Positions 45,562 to 54,548 of a stretch of DNA of 64,000 nucleotides are shown here, piece by piece. The stretch is from assembly GCF_002209535.1 (NCBI RefSeq), contig NZ_NJIG01000002.1, positions 620,001-684,000 on the forward strand, given 5' to 3'. The notes under the pieces were generated by a model, which worked only from the letters and a program-made list of their open reading frames with translations, was not told where the DNA came from and did no database searches. The DNA is from Achromobacter marplatensis (lineage in GTDB: Bacteria; Pseudomonadota; Gammaproteobacteria; Burkholderiales; Burkholderiaceae_B). A program made the position numbers and the translations under genes. Positions within the stretch are counted from its first letter, which is position 1; every line of letters begins with the position of its first letter.

Positions 45562-46221
45562 TCAATTCGCGGCGCGGGCGGATGCCATCAGGCTGTTGTC
45601 CAGGCGGCGGGCGCCGTTGTAGCGCTTGGTCCAGTAGGCCATGGTCATGCTTTCGACGCGGACGACGCCACCGGCGCTGGGCGAGTGCACGAAGCGGTCG
45701 TCGCCCAGGTAGATGCCCACGTGCGAATAGCGGCGGCCCATCGTGTTGAAGAAGACCAGATCGCCGGCCTTGAGTTCGTTCTTGGCGACGGAGACGCCTT
45801 GCTGGGCGATTTCGGCGGCGTTGCGGGGCAGCTTCAGGCCCAGCGAGCGCTCGGCGGAATAGGCGACCAGGCCGCTGCAATCGAATCCGGTATCGGGGGA
45901 ACTGCCGCCGAAGCGGTAGCGGATGCCCAGGTAGTTGAGGGCTTCGCTGACCATGGCGTTGTCGCTGTTGGTGCCAGTGTGGTTTTGCTGGCGGTCGCGC
46001 TTGAATTTGTGCGTAACCAGCATGCCGATGGGGTCATCGGCGGTGGCGACCCACTCCATTTCGTACGGATCAATCTCGGACGTATGGGCGGTTGACTTCT
46101 GGCCAGTGCCGGCACAACCTGCCAAACCCGCCACACATGCCATTAACGCGAGCGTACGCAGACCGCGGTACGCTTGGCCAGTGGATGAATTGAATCGCGC
46201 GAGTATGGAGTGTCGATGCAT
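45562..46221 (-). CDS. NlpC/P60 family peptidoglycan endopeptidase lipoprotein
   Basis: A 219-residue C40 cysteine peptidase that cuts peptide stems of peptidoglycan. A long n-region and hydrophobic segment end in lipobox LAGC (C36); catalytic C115 (FDCSGLV), H167 (SHVGIYLG) and H179 (FVHSPS) are present. I start at ATG 46221 because the signal region then has normal length; an in-frame GTG at 46260 adds 13 residues. It resembles E. coli Spr/MepS. Convergent with the DUF2325 gene across a shared terminator. Confidence 0.9.
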   Translation of the reverse strand: MHRHSILARFNSSTGQAYRGLRTLALMACVAGLAGCAGTGQKSTAHTSEIDPYEMEWVATADDPIGMLVTHKFKRDRQQNHTGTNSDNAMVSEALNYLGIRYRFGGSSPDTGFDCSGLVAYSAERSLGLKLPRNAAEIAQQGVSVAKNELKAGDLVFFNTMGRRYSHVGIYLGDDRFVHSPSAGGVVRVESMTMAYWTKRYNGARRLDNSLMASARAAN

Positions 46222-46260
46222 TCGCCTGGGATGACTTGCCGAGATGACAGCAAAAACCAC

Positions 46261-46506
46261 GGGATTAGCCGTGGATCGAGCCGAGATGTCAGCAAAATCA
46301 ACAATTATCTACAACTTCGCGGGCATTCTACCAAACTTTCAAGACCGGTCAGTGACAGATCGGCTATTTATCCATGACGCGTGGATATTTGGTGGAACAT
46401 TTTGACTTGTGGCAAGCCTCGTGCAAGGTTCGCCTACCAGAATGACCAAATGATTCGAAAGAAATCAATCAGCCTTAAGGCGTATGAACAATACCAGGAG
46501 ACATAA
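46261..46506. other. Divergent spacer between NlpC/P60 gene and prpE
   Basis: No ORF or clear repeat is visible in these 246 bases, which are more AT-rich than the flanking genes. They should hold the promoters of both divergent genes. AGGAG at 46497-46501 is the prpE ribosome site. Confidence 0.5.
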
Positions 46507-48396
46507 ATGCAAAAAACCCGGGATTTCCATTACAGATCATTGCATGACCGCGATGGCTTCTGGCGCGAAGAGGCTGGCCGCATCCACTGGGAGACGCCCT
46601 TCGAGTCTGTCCTGGACTTCTCGCGGCCGCCATTCGCCAAGTGGTTTGTAGGCGGCAAGACCAATCTTTGCTACAACGCGGTCGACCGGTGGCTGCCCAC
46701 GCAGGCTGACCAGCCGGCCCTGATCTGGGTGTCCACCGAAGTCGACCGGGAACAGGTCTACACCCGGCAGGACGTCTATGAAGAGGTCAACGCGGCCGCC
46801 GCCATGCTCAAGGAGCTGGGGGTGGGGCGCGGCGATCGGGTGCTGCTGTATATGCCGATGGTGCCGGAAGCGGTGTTCACGATGCTGGCCTGCGCCCGGA
46901 TCGGCGCGGTCCACTCGGTGGTGTTCGGCGGATTCGCGTCGGTCAATCTGGCGCAGCGCATCGACGACGCCGCGCCCAAGGTGGTGGTCTGCACGGACGG
47001 CGGGTCGCGCGGGGGCAAGGTCGTGCCCTATAAGCCGTTGCTGGATCGTGCGCTCGCCCTGGCCAAGACGCCGCCGGCTGCCGTCGTGGTGTTCGACCGC
47101 GGCCTGGCGCCGTTCGAACCCGTGGCCGGGCGTGACCTGGACTACGCCACCCTGCGCGAGCGCCACCGCGGCGCGCGCGTGCCGGTGCAATGGCTGGAAT
47201 CGTCCGAACCCAGCTACATCCTCTATACGTCCGGTACGACCGGCAAGCCCAAGGGCGTGCAGCGCGACACCGGCGGCTATGCCGTGGCGCTGGCTTCGTC
47301 GATGGAATACCTGTTCAACGGGCGCGCCGGCGACACTTTCTTCTGCACCAGCGACATCGGCTGGGTGGTCGGACATTCCTACATCATCTACGGCCCCTTG
47401 ATCGGCGGGCAGGCGACGGTGCTCTACGAGGGCACGCCCGTGCGCCCGGACGGGGCCATCCTGTGGAAGCTGGTCGAGCAGTACGGCGTGAATACGCTGT
47501 TTTCGGCGCCGACGGCGGTGCGCGTCCTGAAGCGCCAGGACCCCGCGCTGCTGAAGCGCCATGACCTGTCCAGCCTGCGCGCCGTCTACCTGGCGGGCGA
47601 GCCGCTGGACGAACCGACCGCCCACTGGATATCGGAAGGCCTGGGCAAGCCCATCATCGACAACTACTGGCAGACCGAATCCGGCTGGCCCATCCTGTCG
47701 GCCCAGCCGGGGGTGGAGCGCGTGCCGACCCGATTCGGCAGCCCGTCCTTTCCGGTGTACGGGTTCGACGCGCGCATCGTCAGCGAATCCACCGGCGAAG
47801 ACCTGGGGCCTGACGAGAAGGGCGTGGTGGCGATCGTGCCGCCGCTGCCGCCGGGTGCCATGTCCACCATCTGGGGCGACGACGCGCGTTTCGTGCAGAC
47901 CTACTTCACGTCGATCCCCGGACGCCAGGTGTATTCGACCTTCGACTGGGGGCGGGTGGATGCCGACGGCTACTGGTTCATCCTGGGCCGCACGGATGAC
48001 GTGATCAACGTGGCGGGCCATCGCCTGGGCACGCGCGAGATCGAGGAGTCGGTCAACAGCCACAGCGGAATCGCGGAATGCGCGGTGGTCGGCGTGGCCG
48101 ATGCGCTCAAGGGGCAAGTGGCCATGGCGTTTGCCGTGCTGAAGAATCCTGCCAGCGCCGACACGGAGCAAGGGGCAAAGCAGCTGGAAGGCGATATCAT
48201 GCGGCTAGTGGAAGATCAGCTGGGAGCGGTGGCCAGGCCCGCCCGGATCCGGTTCGTGGGTGCATTGCCCAAGACCCGGTCCGGCAAGGTGCTGCGCCGT
48301 GCGATCGTCGCGGTATGCGAAGGACGCGATCCCGGAGACCTGACGACCATTGAAGATCCTAACGCCCTGGAACAGATCAAGGAGTCGCTGCAATGA
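46507..48396 (+). CDS. prpE: Propionate--CoA ligase
   Basis: An acyl-CoA synthetase of the acetyl-CoA synthetase group, converting propionate or a similar short acid to its CoA ester with ATP. The 629-residue protein has the AMP loop YTSGTTGKPKGV, the adenine-binding YWQTESGWP and the acetylatable lysine in KTRSGKVLRRA. Its length and the ESGWP variant fit PrpE more than Acs, and a separate acs lies 2 kb downstream. The next gene overlaps its stop by 4 bases. Confidence 0.88.
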   Translation: MQKTRDFHYRSLHDRDGFWREEAGRIHWETPFESVLDFSRPPFAKWFVGGKTNLCYNAVDRWLPTQADQPALIWVSTEVDREQVYTRQDVYEEVNAAAAMLKELGVGRGDRVLLYMPMVPEAVFTMLACARIGAVHSVVFGGFASVNLAQRIDDAAPKVVVCTDGGSRGGKVVPYKPLLDRALALAKTPPAAVVVFDRGLAPFEPVAGRDLDYATLRERHRGARVPVQWLESSEPSYILYTSGTTGKPKGVQRDTGGYAVALASSMEYLFNGRAGDTFFCTSDIGWVVGHSYIIYGPLIGGQATVLYEGTPVRPDGAILWKLVEQYGVNTLFSAPTAVRVLKRQDPALLKRHDLSSLRAVYLAGEPLDEPTAHWISEGLGKPIIDNYWQTESGWPILSAQPGVERVPTRFGSPSFPVYGFDARIVSESTGEDLGPDEKGVVAIVPPLPPGAMSTIWGDDARFVQTYFTSIPGRQVYSTFDWGRVDADGYWFILGRTDDVINVAGHRLGTREIEESVNSHSGIAECAVVGVADALKGQVAMAFAVLKNPASADTEQGAKQLEGDIMRLVEDQLGAVARPARIRFVGALPKTRSGKVLRRAIVAVCEGRDPGDLTTIEDPNALEQIKESLQ

Positions 48397-48800
48397 ATAC
48401 CAAACCCGTGCTGAGCGCCGAAGACGTCAAGAAGATCCTCGCCGCGGCCGAAGCACACGCCGTGCAGAACAAATGGGCCGTGACCATTTCGGTGGTCGAT
48501 GACGGTGGCCATCTGCTGGGCATGCTGCGCCTGGACGGCGCAGCCCCGATCTCGGCGCACATTTCGCCCTCGAAGGCCAAGACGGCCGCGCTGGGCCGCC
48601 GTGAATCGCGCATCTACGAAGAGATGATCAACACCGGCCGCGTGTCCTTCCTGTCCGCGCCGCTGATCGACGGCCTGCTGGAAGGCGGCGTGCCGATCAC
48701 CGTCGACGGCCACGTGGTGGGCGCGGTTGGCGTGTCGGGCGTGAAGTCGACCGAAGACGTGCTGATCGCACAAGCTGGCATCGCCGCGCTGGGCCTGTGA
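48393..48800 (+). CDS. GlcG/HbpS family heme-binding-like protein
   Basis: A 135-residue protein of the GlcG/HbpS (PduO C-terminal) family: ISVVDDGGHLLGMLRLDGA, SKAKTAA and the C-terminal GAVGVSGVKSTEDVLIAQAG are the fold markers. Members bind heme or cobalamin or accompany glycolate and propanediol use, but the role of most is unknown. It is translationally coupled to both prpE (ATGA overlap) and the following transporter, so it likely serves the same acid-use pathway. Confidence 0.85.
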   Translation: MNTKPVLSAEDVKKILAAAEAHAVQNKWAVTISVVDDGGHLLGMLRLDGAAPISAHISPSKAKTAALGRRESRIYEEMINTGRVSFLSAPLIDGLLEGGVPITVDGHVVGAVGVSGVKSTEDVLIAQAGIAALGL

Positions 48801-50140
48801 GCCAAGCGCAGCAACCGGAGCCGTCTGCCGACGGTTCCGCGCCGAACGCCGGAGCAGGGGACGCAAGCCCCCTGAATCCCGGCGTGGCCAAACGCGAAGT
48901 CTGGGCCTGGGCCATGTACGACTTCGCGAATTCCGGCTACACCACCGTGATCCTCACGGCGGTGTTCAGCACCTATTTTGTTGGCGTGGTCGGCGGGCGT
49001 GCCCCGTGGGCCACGCTGGCCTGGACCGCGGCGCTGTCGCTGTCCTATCTGCTCATCATGTTGACGATGCCCACGCTGGGCGCCCGCGCTGATGCGAACG
49101 GCAGCAAGCGCCGGCTGCTCTACACCAGCACGATCGGCTGCGTGGCCGCGACCCTGGTGCTGACCCAGGCGGGGCCGGGCGACGTCTGGCTGGCGCTGGC
49201 CGCCATCGTCGTATCCAACTACTGCTACTGCGTGGGCGAGTCCGTGGTGGCGGCATTCCTGCCCGAACTGGCCAGGCCTGCGGCGCTGGGGCGCGTGTCG
49301 GGCTGGGGCTGGAGCTTCGGCTATTGCGGCGGGATGCTCACGCTGGGCCTGTCGCTCGTCGTCGTCACGCTGGCCGAGGGGCGCGGCATGACGGCGGAAC
49401 ACTTCGTGCCTTGGGTCATCGTCGTCACCTGCGCGGTGTTCGCGCTGGCGGCGCTGCCGTCCTTCTTCCTTTTAAAAGAGCGCACGCGCCCGCAAGCGGA
49501 CAAGCCCGAAGCGCTGCACATGCTCAAGCGCCTGGCCTACGCCTGGCGCGAGACGGGCCAGCACTTTCCCGAATTCCGCCGGCTGCTGATGTGCATCGCC
49601 TGCTATCAGGCGGGCATTTCGGTCGTCATCACGCTGGCGGCCGTGTACGCATCCGAAGTCATGGGCTTCACGACGCCGCAGATCATGCTGCTGGTGTTCA
49701 CCGTGAACATCGGTGCGGCGCTGGGCGCGTTTTCGTTCGGCTATGTGCAGGACCGCATCGGCCACAAGCCGGCTCTGGCCATCACGCTGTGTGGCTGGAT
49801 CGTGATGGTGCTGGTCGCGTATGCCGCAACGACGGCGCCGGTGTTCTGGGTGGCCGCCACGCTTGCCGGCCTGTGCATGGGCACGACGCAAAGCGCGGGC
49901 CGCGCCATGACGGGCGCGCTGGCGCCCGCCGGCCGACTGGCCGAGTTCTTCTCGCTGTGGACCTTCGCCGTGCAATTGGCCGCGGTGATCGGCCCGCTGA
50001 CCTACGGTCTGGTGACCTGGGGCACGCACGGCGACCACCGCCTGGCCATCCTCGTGACCGGCCTGTTCTTCGTGGGCGGCCTGGCCCTGTTGTCGCGCGT
50101 GGACATGAAGCGCGGCCTGGCCCGCCGCCCCGCCGTCTGA
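48797..50140 (+). CDS. UMF1/Atg22-like major facilitator transporter
   Basis: A 447-residue MFS protein with about 12 helices. AWAMYDFANSGYTTVILTAVFSTYF at the N-terminus is the UMF1/Atg22-family signature (WAxYDFANSxY). Bacterial members are poorly characterised; eukaryotic Atg22 exports amino acids from vacuoles. Start is GTG overlapping the GlcG gene stop (GTGA). A Pro/Ala-rich cytoplasmic tail precedes helix 1. Co-expression with prpE suggests transport of a short-chain acid or its product, which is inference. Confidence 0.85.
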   Translation: MSQAQQPEPSADGSAPNAGAGDASPLNPGVAKREVWAWAMYDFANSGYTTVILTAVFSTYFVGVVGGRAPWATLAWTAALSLSYLLIMLTMPTLGARADANGSKRRLLYTSTIGCVAATLVLTQAGPGDVWLALAAIVVSNYCYCVGESVVAAFLPELARPAALGRVSGWGWSFGYCGGMLTLGLSLVVVTLAEGRGMTAEHFVPWVIVVTCAVFALAALPSFFLLKERTRPQADKPEALHMLKRLAYAWRETGQHFPEFRRLLMCIACYQAGISVVITLAAVYASEVMGFTTPQIMLLVFTVNIGAALGAFSFGYVQDRIGHKPALAITLCGWIVMVLVAYAATTAPVFWVAATLAGLCMGTTQSAGRAMTGALAPAGRLAEFFSLWTFAVQLAAVIGPLTYGLVTWGTHGDHRLAILVTGLFFVGGLALLSRVDMKRGLARRPAV

Positions 50141-50470
50141 TGGAACGCCGCGCCACCGCCTGCCGCGGCTGCGGCCGGGCTGCTATCCTTATGAACTGCC
50201 TTTGATGGGTCGCGTGCCACGCGACCCATCAAGCGGATTGCTTTGCACTGCTATGCAGGTGCGTTGTCAGCTTGTGCGTGCCGCTGGGGTCGACGCCGTT
50301 CCGGTGTTTCCCGCCCTGAGCCGGCGCTGTCAGGTCTCTGCGTTCCCATGCGTATGCGGGCTCCGGCCCGCATTTTGCGTAAGGTGCCCGTAAGAGCGCG
50401 GCGATACGGTGGCGGGTGGGTAATAAAACAGCAGCACAAACAAACAGAATCACCGATTGGAGACAAGATC
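50141..50470. other. 330-base spacer upstream of acs
   Basis: No ORF is convincing. A 31-base near-perfect palindrome (50202-50232) lies 61 bases after the transporter stop; the remainder is ordinary GC-rich DNA up to the acs ribosome site GGAGACAAG. It should contain the acs promoter, but no clear -35/-10 pair was identified. Confidence 0.5.
50202..50232. repeat. 31-bp palindrome with 15-base arms
   Basis: TTGATGGGTCGCGTG and CACGCGACCCATCAA are exact reverse complements around a single central C. There is no T run for a classical terminator. It may be a factor-dependent terminator, an operator or a mobile palindromic repeat. Confidence 0.7.
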
Positions 50471-52450
50471 ATGTCGAATGCCATTGAGTCCGTACTGGTA
50501 GAAACCCGCGTCTTCCCGCCGCCCGAGCGTGCGGCGCAGGGCGCGGCGATTCCCAGCATGGACGCCTATAACGCGTTGTGTGCCCAGGTCGAAAATGATT
50601 TCGACGGCTTCTGGGCCGGCCAGGCCCGCGACAACCTGACGTGGACCAAGCCGTTCACGCAGGTGCTGGACGAAACCGACGCCCCGTTCTACCGCTGGTT
50701 CGGCGACGGCGAACTGAACGTCTCGGCCAACTGCCTGGACGTGCACCTGACCAACGGCAACGCCGACAAGACCGCCATCATCTTCGAAGGCGACGACGGC
50801 ACGGTGAACAAGGTCAGCTACCGCGAACTGCTGGCGCGCGTGTGCCGCTTCGCCAACGGCTTGACCGCGCTGGGCTACAAGAAGGGCGACCGCGCCATCA
50901 TCTACATGCCCATGTCGATCGAAGCCGTGGTGGCCATGCAGGCCTGCGCGCGCCTGGGCGTGACGCATTCGGTGGTGTTCGGCGGCTTCTCGGCCAAGAG
51001 CCTGCAGGAGCGCATCGTGGACGTGGGCGCATCGCTCGTCATCACCGCCGACGAACAAGTGCGCGGTGGCAAGACGATTCCGCTGAAAGTCGCGGTGGAA
51101 GACGCCATCGCGATGGGCGGCTGCGAAGCCATTTCCAAGGTCATCGTGTACCGCCGCACCGGTGGCAAGGTCCAATGGACCGAAGGCCGCGACCTGTGGA
51201 TGCACGAGGTCGAGGCCGGCCAGCCCGACACCTGCGAGCCCGTGCCGGTCAACGCCGAGCATCCGCTCTTCATCCTCTATACGTCCGGTTCCACCGGCAA
51301 GCCCAAGGGCGTGCAGCATTCGTCGGCAGGCTACCTGCTGTGGGCGCTGCTGACCGTGAAGTGGACGTTCGACGCCCGCAAGGACGACGTCTACTGGTGC
51401 ACGGCCGACGTGGGCTGGGTCACCGGCCACACCTACATCACCTACGGCCCGCTGGCCGCCGGCCTGACGCAGGTCGTGTTCGAAGGCGTGCCGACCTACC
51501 CGAACGCCGGCCGCTTCTGGGACATGATCGCGCGCCACAAAGTCACGATGTTCTACACGGCGCCCACTGCCATCCGTTCGTTGATCAAGGCGTCCGAAGC
51601 GACGCCCGACGCCCATCCGAAAAACTACGACCTGGACAGCCTGCGCATCATCGGCACGGTGGGCGAGCCCATCAACCCCGAAGCCTGGATCTGGTATCAC
51701 AAGAACGTCGGCCGCGAACGCTGCCCGATCGTGGACACGTGGTGGCAGACTGAAACCGGCGGCCACATGATCACCCCGCTGCCGGGCGCCACGCCGACCA
51801 AGCCGGGTTCGTGCACGCTGCCGCTGCCGGGTATCGCCGCGGCCATCGTGGATGAGACCGGCGGCGACGTCGACCAGGGCAATGGCGGGTTCCTCGTCAT
51901 CAAGCGTCCGTGGCCCGCGATGATCCGCAATATCTGGGGCGACCCGGAACGCTTCAAGAAGAGCTACTTCCCGCCGGAACTGCGCGGTTACTACCTGGCG
52001 GGCGACGGCGCGCAGCGCGACGCGGACGGCTACTTCTGGATCATGGGCCGCATCGACGACGTGCTGAATGTGTCGGGCCACCGCCTGGGCACGATGGAAG
52101 TCGAATCGGCGCTGGTGGCGCACGAGCTGGTGGCGGAAGCCGCCGTGGTGGGCCGCCCCGATGACACGACCGGCGAAGCCGTGGTGGCGTTCGTGGTGTT
52201 GAAGCAGGCACGTCCGGAAGGCGAAGAGGCGCAGGCCATCGCCAAGCTGTTGCGCGACTGGGTGGCCAAGGAGATCGGCCCCATCGCCAAGCCCAAGGAC
52301 ATCCGCTTCGGCGACAACCTGCCCAAGACGCGTTCGGGCAAGATCATGCGCCGCCTGCTGCGCGTGGTGGCCAAGGGCGAGGAAGTCACGCAAGACGTGT
52401 CCACGCTGGAGAATCCCGCCATCCTGGAACAGCTGGCCAAGCCCCTGTAA
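50471..52450 (+). CDS. acs: Acetate--CoA ligase
   Basis: Acs activates acetate to acetyl-CoA. The 659-residue protein shows [30 protein letters not shown] (the WQTETGG acetyl-pocket motif) and the acetylation-controlled lysine in [17 protein letters not shown] 50471 is preceded by TTGGAGACAAG; the ORF extension to 50243 crosses the palindrome and has no homology. A terminator follows. Confidence 0.96.
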   Translation: MSNAIESVLVETRVFPPPERAAQGAAIPSMDAYNALCAQVENDFDGFWAGQARDNLTWTKPFTQVLDETDAPFYRWFGDGELNVSANCLDVHLTNGNADKTAIIFEGDDGTVNKVSYRELLARVCRFANGLTALGYKKGDRAIIYMPMSIEAVVAMQACARLGVTHSVVFGGFSAKSLQERIVDVGASLVITADEQVRGGKTIPLKVAVEDAIAMGGCEAISKVIVYRRTGGKVQWTEGRDLWMHEVEAGQPDTCEPVPVNAEHPLFILYTSGSTGKPKGVQHSSAGYLLWALLTVKWTFDARKDDVYWCTADVGWVTGHTYITYGPLAAGLTQVVFEGVPTYPNAGRFWDMIARHKVTMFYTAPTAIRSLIKASEATPDAHPKNYDLDSLRIIGTVGEPINPEAWIWYHKNVGRERCPIVDTWWQTETGGHMITPLPGATPTKPGSCTLPLPGIAAAIVDETGGDVDQGNGGFLVIKRPWPAMIRNIWGDPERFKKSYFPPELRGYYLAGDGAQRDADGYFWIMGRIDDVLNVSGHRLGTMEVESALVAHELVAEAAVVGRPDDTTGEAVVAFVVLKQARPEGEEAQAIAKLLRDWVAKEIGPIAKPKDIRFGDNLPKTRSGKIMRRLLRVVAKGEEVTQDVSTLENPAILEQLAKPL

Positions 52451-52505
52451 GTGCCTCCGGCCGTGACGGGCCGGAGCCTTGCAGCGCGAGGGGAGCATAA
52501 TGTCG

Positions 52506-52549
52506 GACGCCCGCACCGGTAATTGCCGGTCCGGGCGTCTTGTCTTTTT
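52506..52549 (+). terminator. Rho-independent terminator after acs
   Basis: GACGCCCG...CGGGCGTC with an inner ACCGG/CCGGT stem, followed by TTGTCTTTTT. A weaker GC hairpin (52455-52476) precedes it. Confidence 0.85.
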
Positions 52550-52578
52550 GCACCCCTTACTTGAATGGAGCCACGGAC

Positions 52579-53466
52579 GTGAGCCGCAGCAGTTTTGATC
52601 GCGCCGGATTAGCGCTGATGCTCAGCACCATTGTGGTCTGGGCAGGCAGTTGGATCGCGATGAAACTGATCGTGCCCTACATCGGCCCGTTCGACTTCGT
52701 GGCGCTGCGCTATGTGACGGGCAGCATCGTGCTGTTCGCGCTGGCGATCGCCACGCGCCGGCCGCTGGCGATGCCGCCGTGGAAGCTGACGCTGCTGATC
52801 GGATTGACGCAGACCGCAGGGTTCCAGGGGTTCGTGCAGACGGCGCTGGTGTCGGGCGGCGTGGGCAAGGTGTCGCTGATGGCGTACACCATGCCGTTCT
52901 GGGTGGTGCTGTTCGCCTGGTGGCTGCTGGGTGAACGCCCGTCGATCCGGCATGGCCTGGGCATCGGCCTGGCAGCAGTCGGGCTGGTCTGTTTCGTGGA
53001 GCCCTGGAATGGCCTGGGCGACATCCGTCCCGTGCTGCTGGGGCTGGGCAGCGGCCTGTGCTGGGGCGTGGGCACCGTGTTGTCCAAGCGGATGTTCGAA
53101 CGCCATGCGCCCGACGTGATGACGTTCACCGCCTGGCAGATGCTGTTCGGCGGTCTGGTCATGGTGCCTGTGGCCTATCTGGTGCCGCAGATGACCGCGC
53201 AATGGGGCTGGCCGCTCTGGACCGGCATGACCTACATCGTGCTGATCGCCACCGCGGCTGGCTGGTTGCTGTGGCTGCAGGTGGTGCGCCGCGTGCCCGC
53301 GTCGATTGCCGGGCTGTCCAGCTTGGGCGTGCCAGTGGTCGCCATGCTGCTGGCCTGGGCGATCCTGTCCGAGCGCCCCTCGTGGGGCGAAGTGGGCGGC
53401 ATGGTCCTGATCCTGGCCGGCATCTTCATCGTCAGCCGGGCGGCGCCGGCGGTGCGTGCTTCGTGA
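52579..53466 (+). CDS. EamA/DMT family transporter
   Basis: A 295-residue inner-membrane exporter with about ten helices in two EamA repeats (WAGSWIAMKLIVPYIGPFDFVALRY near the N-terminus; GLCWGVGTVLSKRMFERHAPDVMTFTAWQM in the second half). Members export amino acids or metabolites; substrate unknown. GTG 52579 with GGAG 8 bases before it is chosen; TTG 52540 would start inside the acs terminator. Confidence 0.86.
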   Translation: MSRSSFDRAGLALMLSTIVVWAGSWIAMKLIVPYIGPFDFVALRYVTGSIVLFALAIATRRPLAMPPWKLTLLIGLTQTAGFQGFVQTALVSGGVGKVSLMAYTMPFWVVLFAWWLLGERPSIRHGLGIGLAAVGLVCFVEPWNGLGDIRPVLLGLGSGLCWGVGTVLSKRMFERHAPDVMTFTAWQMLFGGLVMVPVAYLVPQMTAQWGWPLWTGMTYIVLIATAAGWLLWLQVVRRVPASIAGLSSLGVPVVAMLLAWAILSERPSWGEVGGMVLILAGIFIVSRAAPAVRAS

Positions 53467-53532
53467 TCCGGCCTGGCGGCAAGCGCTCCCGATACTCCCC
53501 CCCAAATTCCATTCCCTATCCAAGGATTTCCC

Positions 53533-54543
53533 ATGATCGATCTGCGTAGCGACACTGTCACACGGCCTTCGGCTGCCATGTTGCAGGCGATGGTTTCCGC
53601 CCCGTTGGGCGACGACGTGATGGGCGACGATCCCACCGTGATCCAGCTGCAGGCGGCCGTGGCCGAGCGCGCGGGCAAAGCGGCGGGCCTGTTCTTTCCG
53701 TCCGGCACGCAAAGCAATCTGGCCGCGTTGATGGCGCATTGCGATCGGGGCGACGAATACCTGGTGGGGCAACAGGCCCACACCTATAAGTACGAAGGCG
53801 GTGGCGCGGCGGTGCTGGGCAGTATCCAGCCGCAACCCATCGAGCACGCAGAAGACGGTTCGCTGCCGCTGGAAAAGCTGGCTGCGGCGGTCAAGCCGTT
53901 GGGCGACGCGCATTTCGCCCGCACCCGCTTGCTGGCCTTGGAAAACACGTTCCACGGCAAGCTGATCCCGGCCGCCTATATCCAGGCGGCGACGGCATGG
54001 GCGCGGGAGCAGGGCCTGGGCACCCACCTGGACGGCGCGCGCGTGTTCAACGCGGCCGTCGCCAGCGGGAAACCGCTGGCCGACATGTGCCAGCCGTTCG
54101 ACTCGGTGTCGATCTGCTTTTCAAAGGGCTTGGGCGCGCCCGTCGGTTCGGTGCTGGTGGGCAGCAACGAGCTGATCGCCCGCGCGCGCCGCTGGCGCAA
54201 GATGCTGGGCGGCGGGCTGCGGCAGTCGGGCGTGCTGGCGGCCGCTTGCCTGTACGCGTTGGAGCACAACGTCGAGCGGCTGGCGGATGACCACGAGAAC
54301 GCCCGCGCGCTGGCCGAAGGCTTGCGCGGCATTGCCGGCGTCAAGGTCTTGAGCCAGGACACCAATATGCTGTTCGTGGAATTCGAGCCGGCACGCTGCG
54401 AGGCGTTGACGGCTGCGCTGGCCAAGGACGGTATCCAGATGCGCGCCGTGTACGGCGGGCCGACGCGGCTGGTGACGCACCTGGACGTGTCCGCCGACGA
54501 CGTGCGGCGGGTCGTCCAGGCCGTGGCGCGCCATCTGGCCTGA
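53533..54543 (+). CDS. ltaE: Low-specificity L-threonine aldolase
   Basis: A PLP enzyme that splits threonine (and allo-threonine) to glycine and acetaldehyde. The 336-residue protein begins IDLRSDTVTRP, holds THLDGARVFNAAV and the PLP lysine K198 in CFSKGLGAPVGS. AAGGATTTCCC precedes ATG. It ends 5 bases from the stop of the convergent aminotransferase gene. Confidence 0.93.
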   Translation: MIDLRSDTVTRPSAAMLQAMVSAPLGDDVMGDDPTVIQLQAAVAERAGKAAGLFFPSGTQSNLAALMAHCDRGDEYLVGQQAHTYKYEGGGAAVLGSIQPQPIEHAEDGSLPLEKLAAAVKPLGDAHFARTRLLALENTFHGKLIPAAYIQAATAWAREQGLGTHLDGARVFNAAVASGKPLADMCQPFDSVSICFSKGLGAPVGSVLVGSNELIARARRWRKMLGGGLRQSGVLAAACLYALEHNVERLADDHENARALAEGLRGIAGVKVLSQDTNMLFVEFEPARCEALTAALAKDGIQMRAVYGGPTRLVTHLDVSADDVRRVVQAVARHLA

Positions 54544-54548
54544 GCGGA

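Noticed and set aside
50450..52516. 688-residue open frame antisense to acs
   Set aside because: His/Ala/Gly-rich shadow with no motifs; Acs on the plus strand has complete catalytic motifs.
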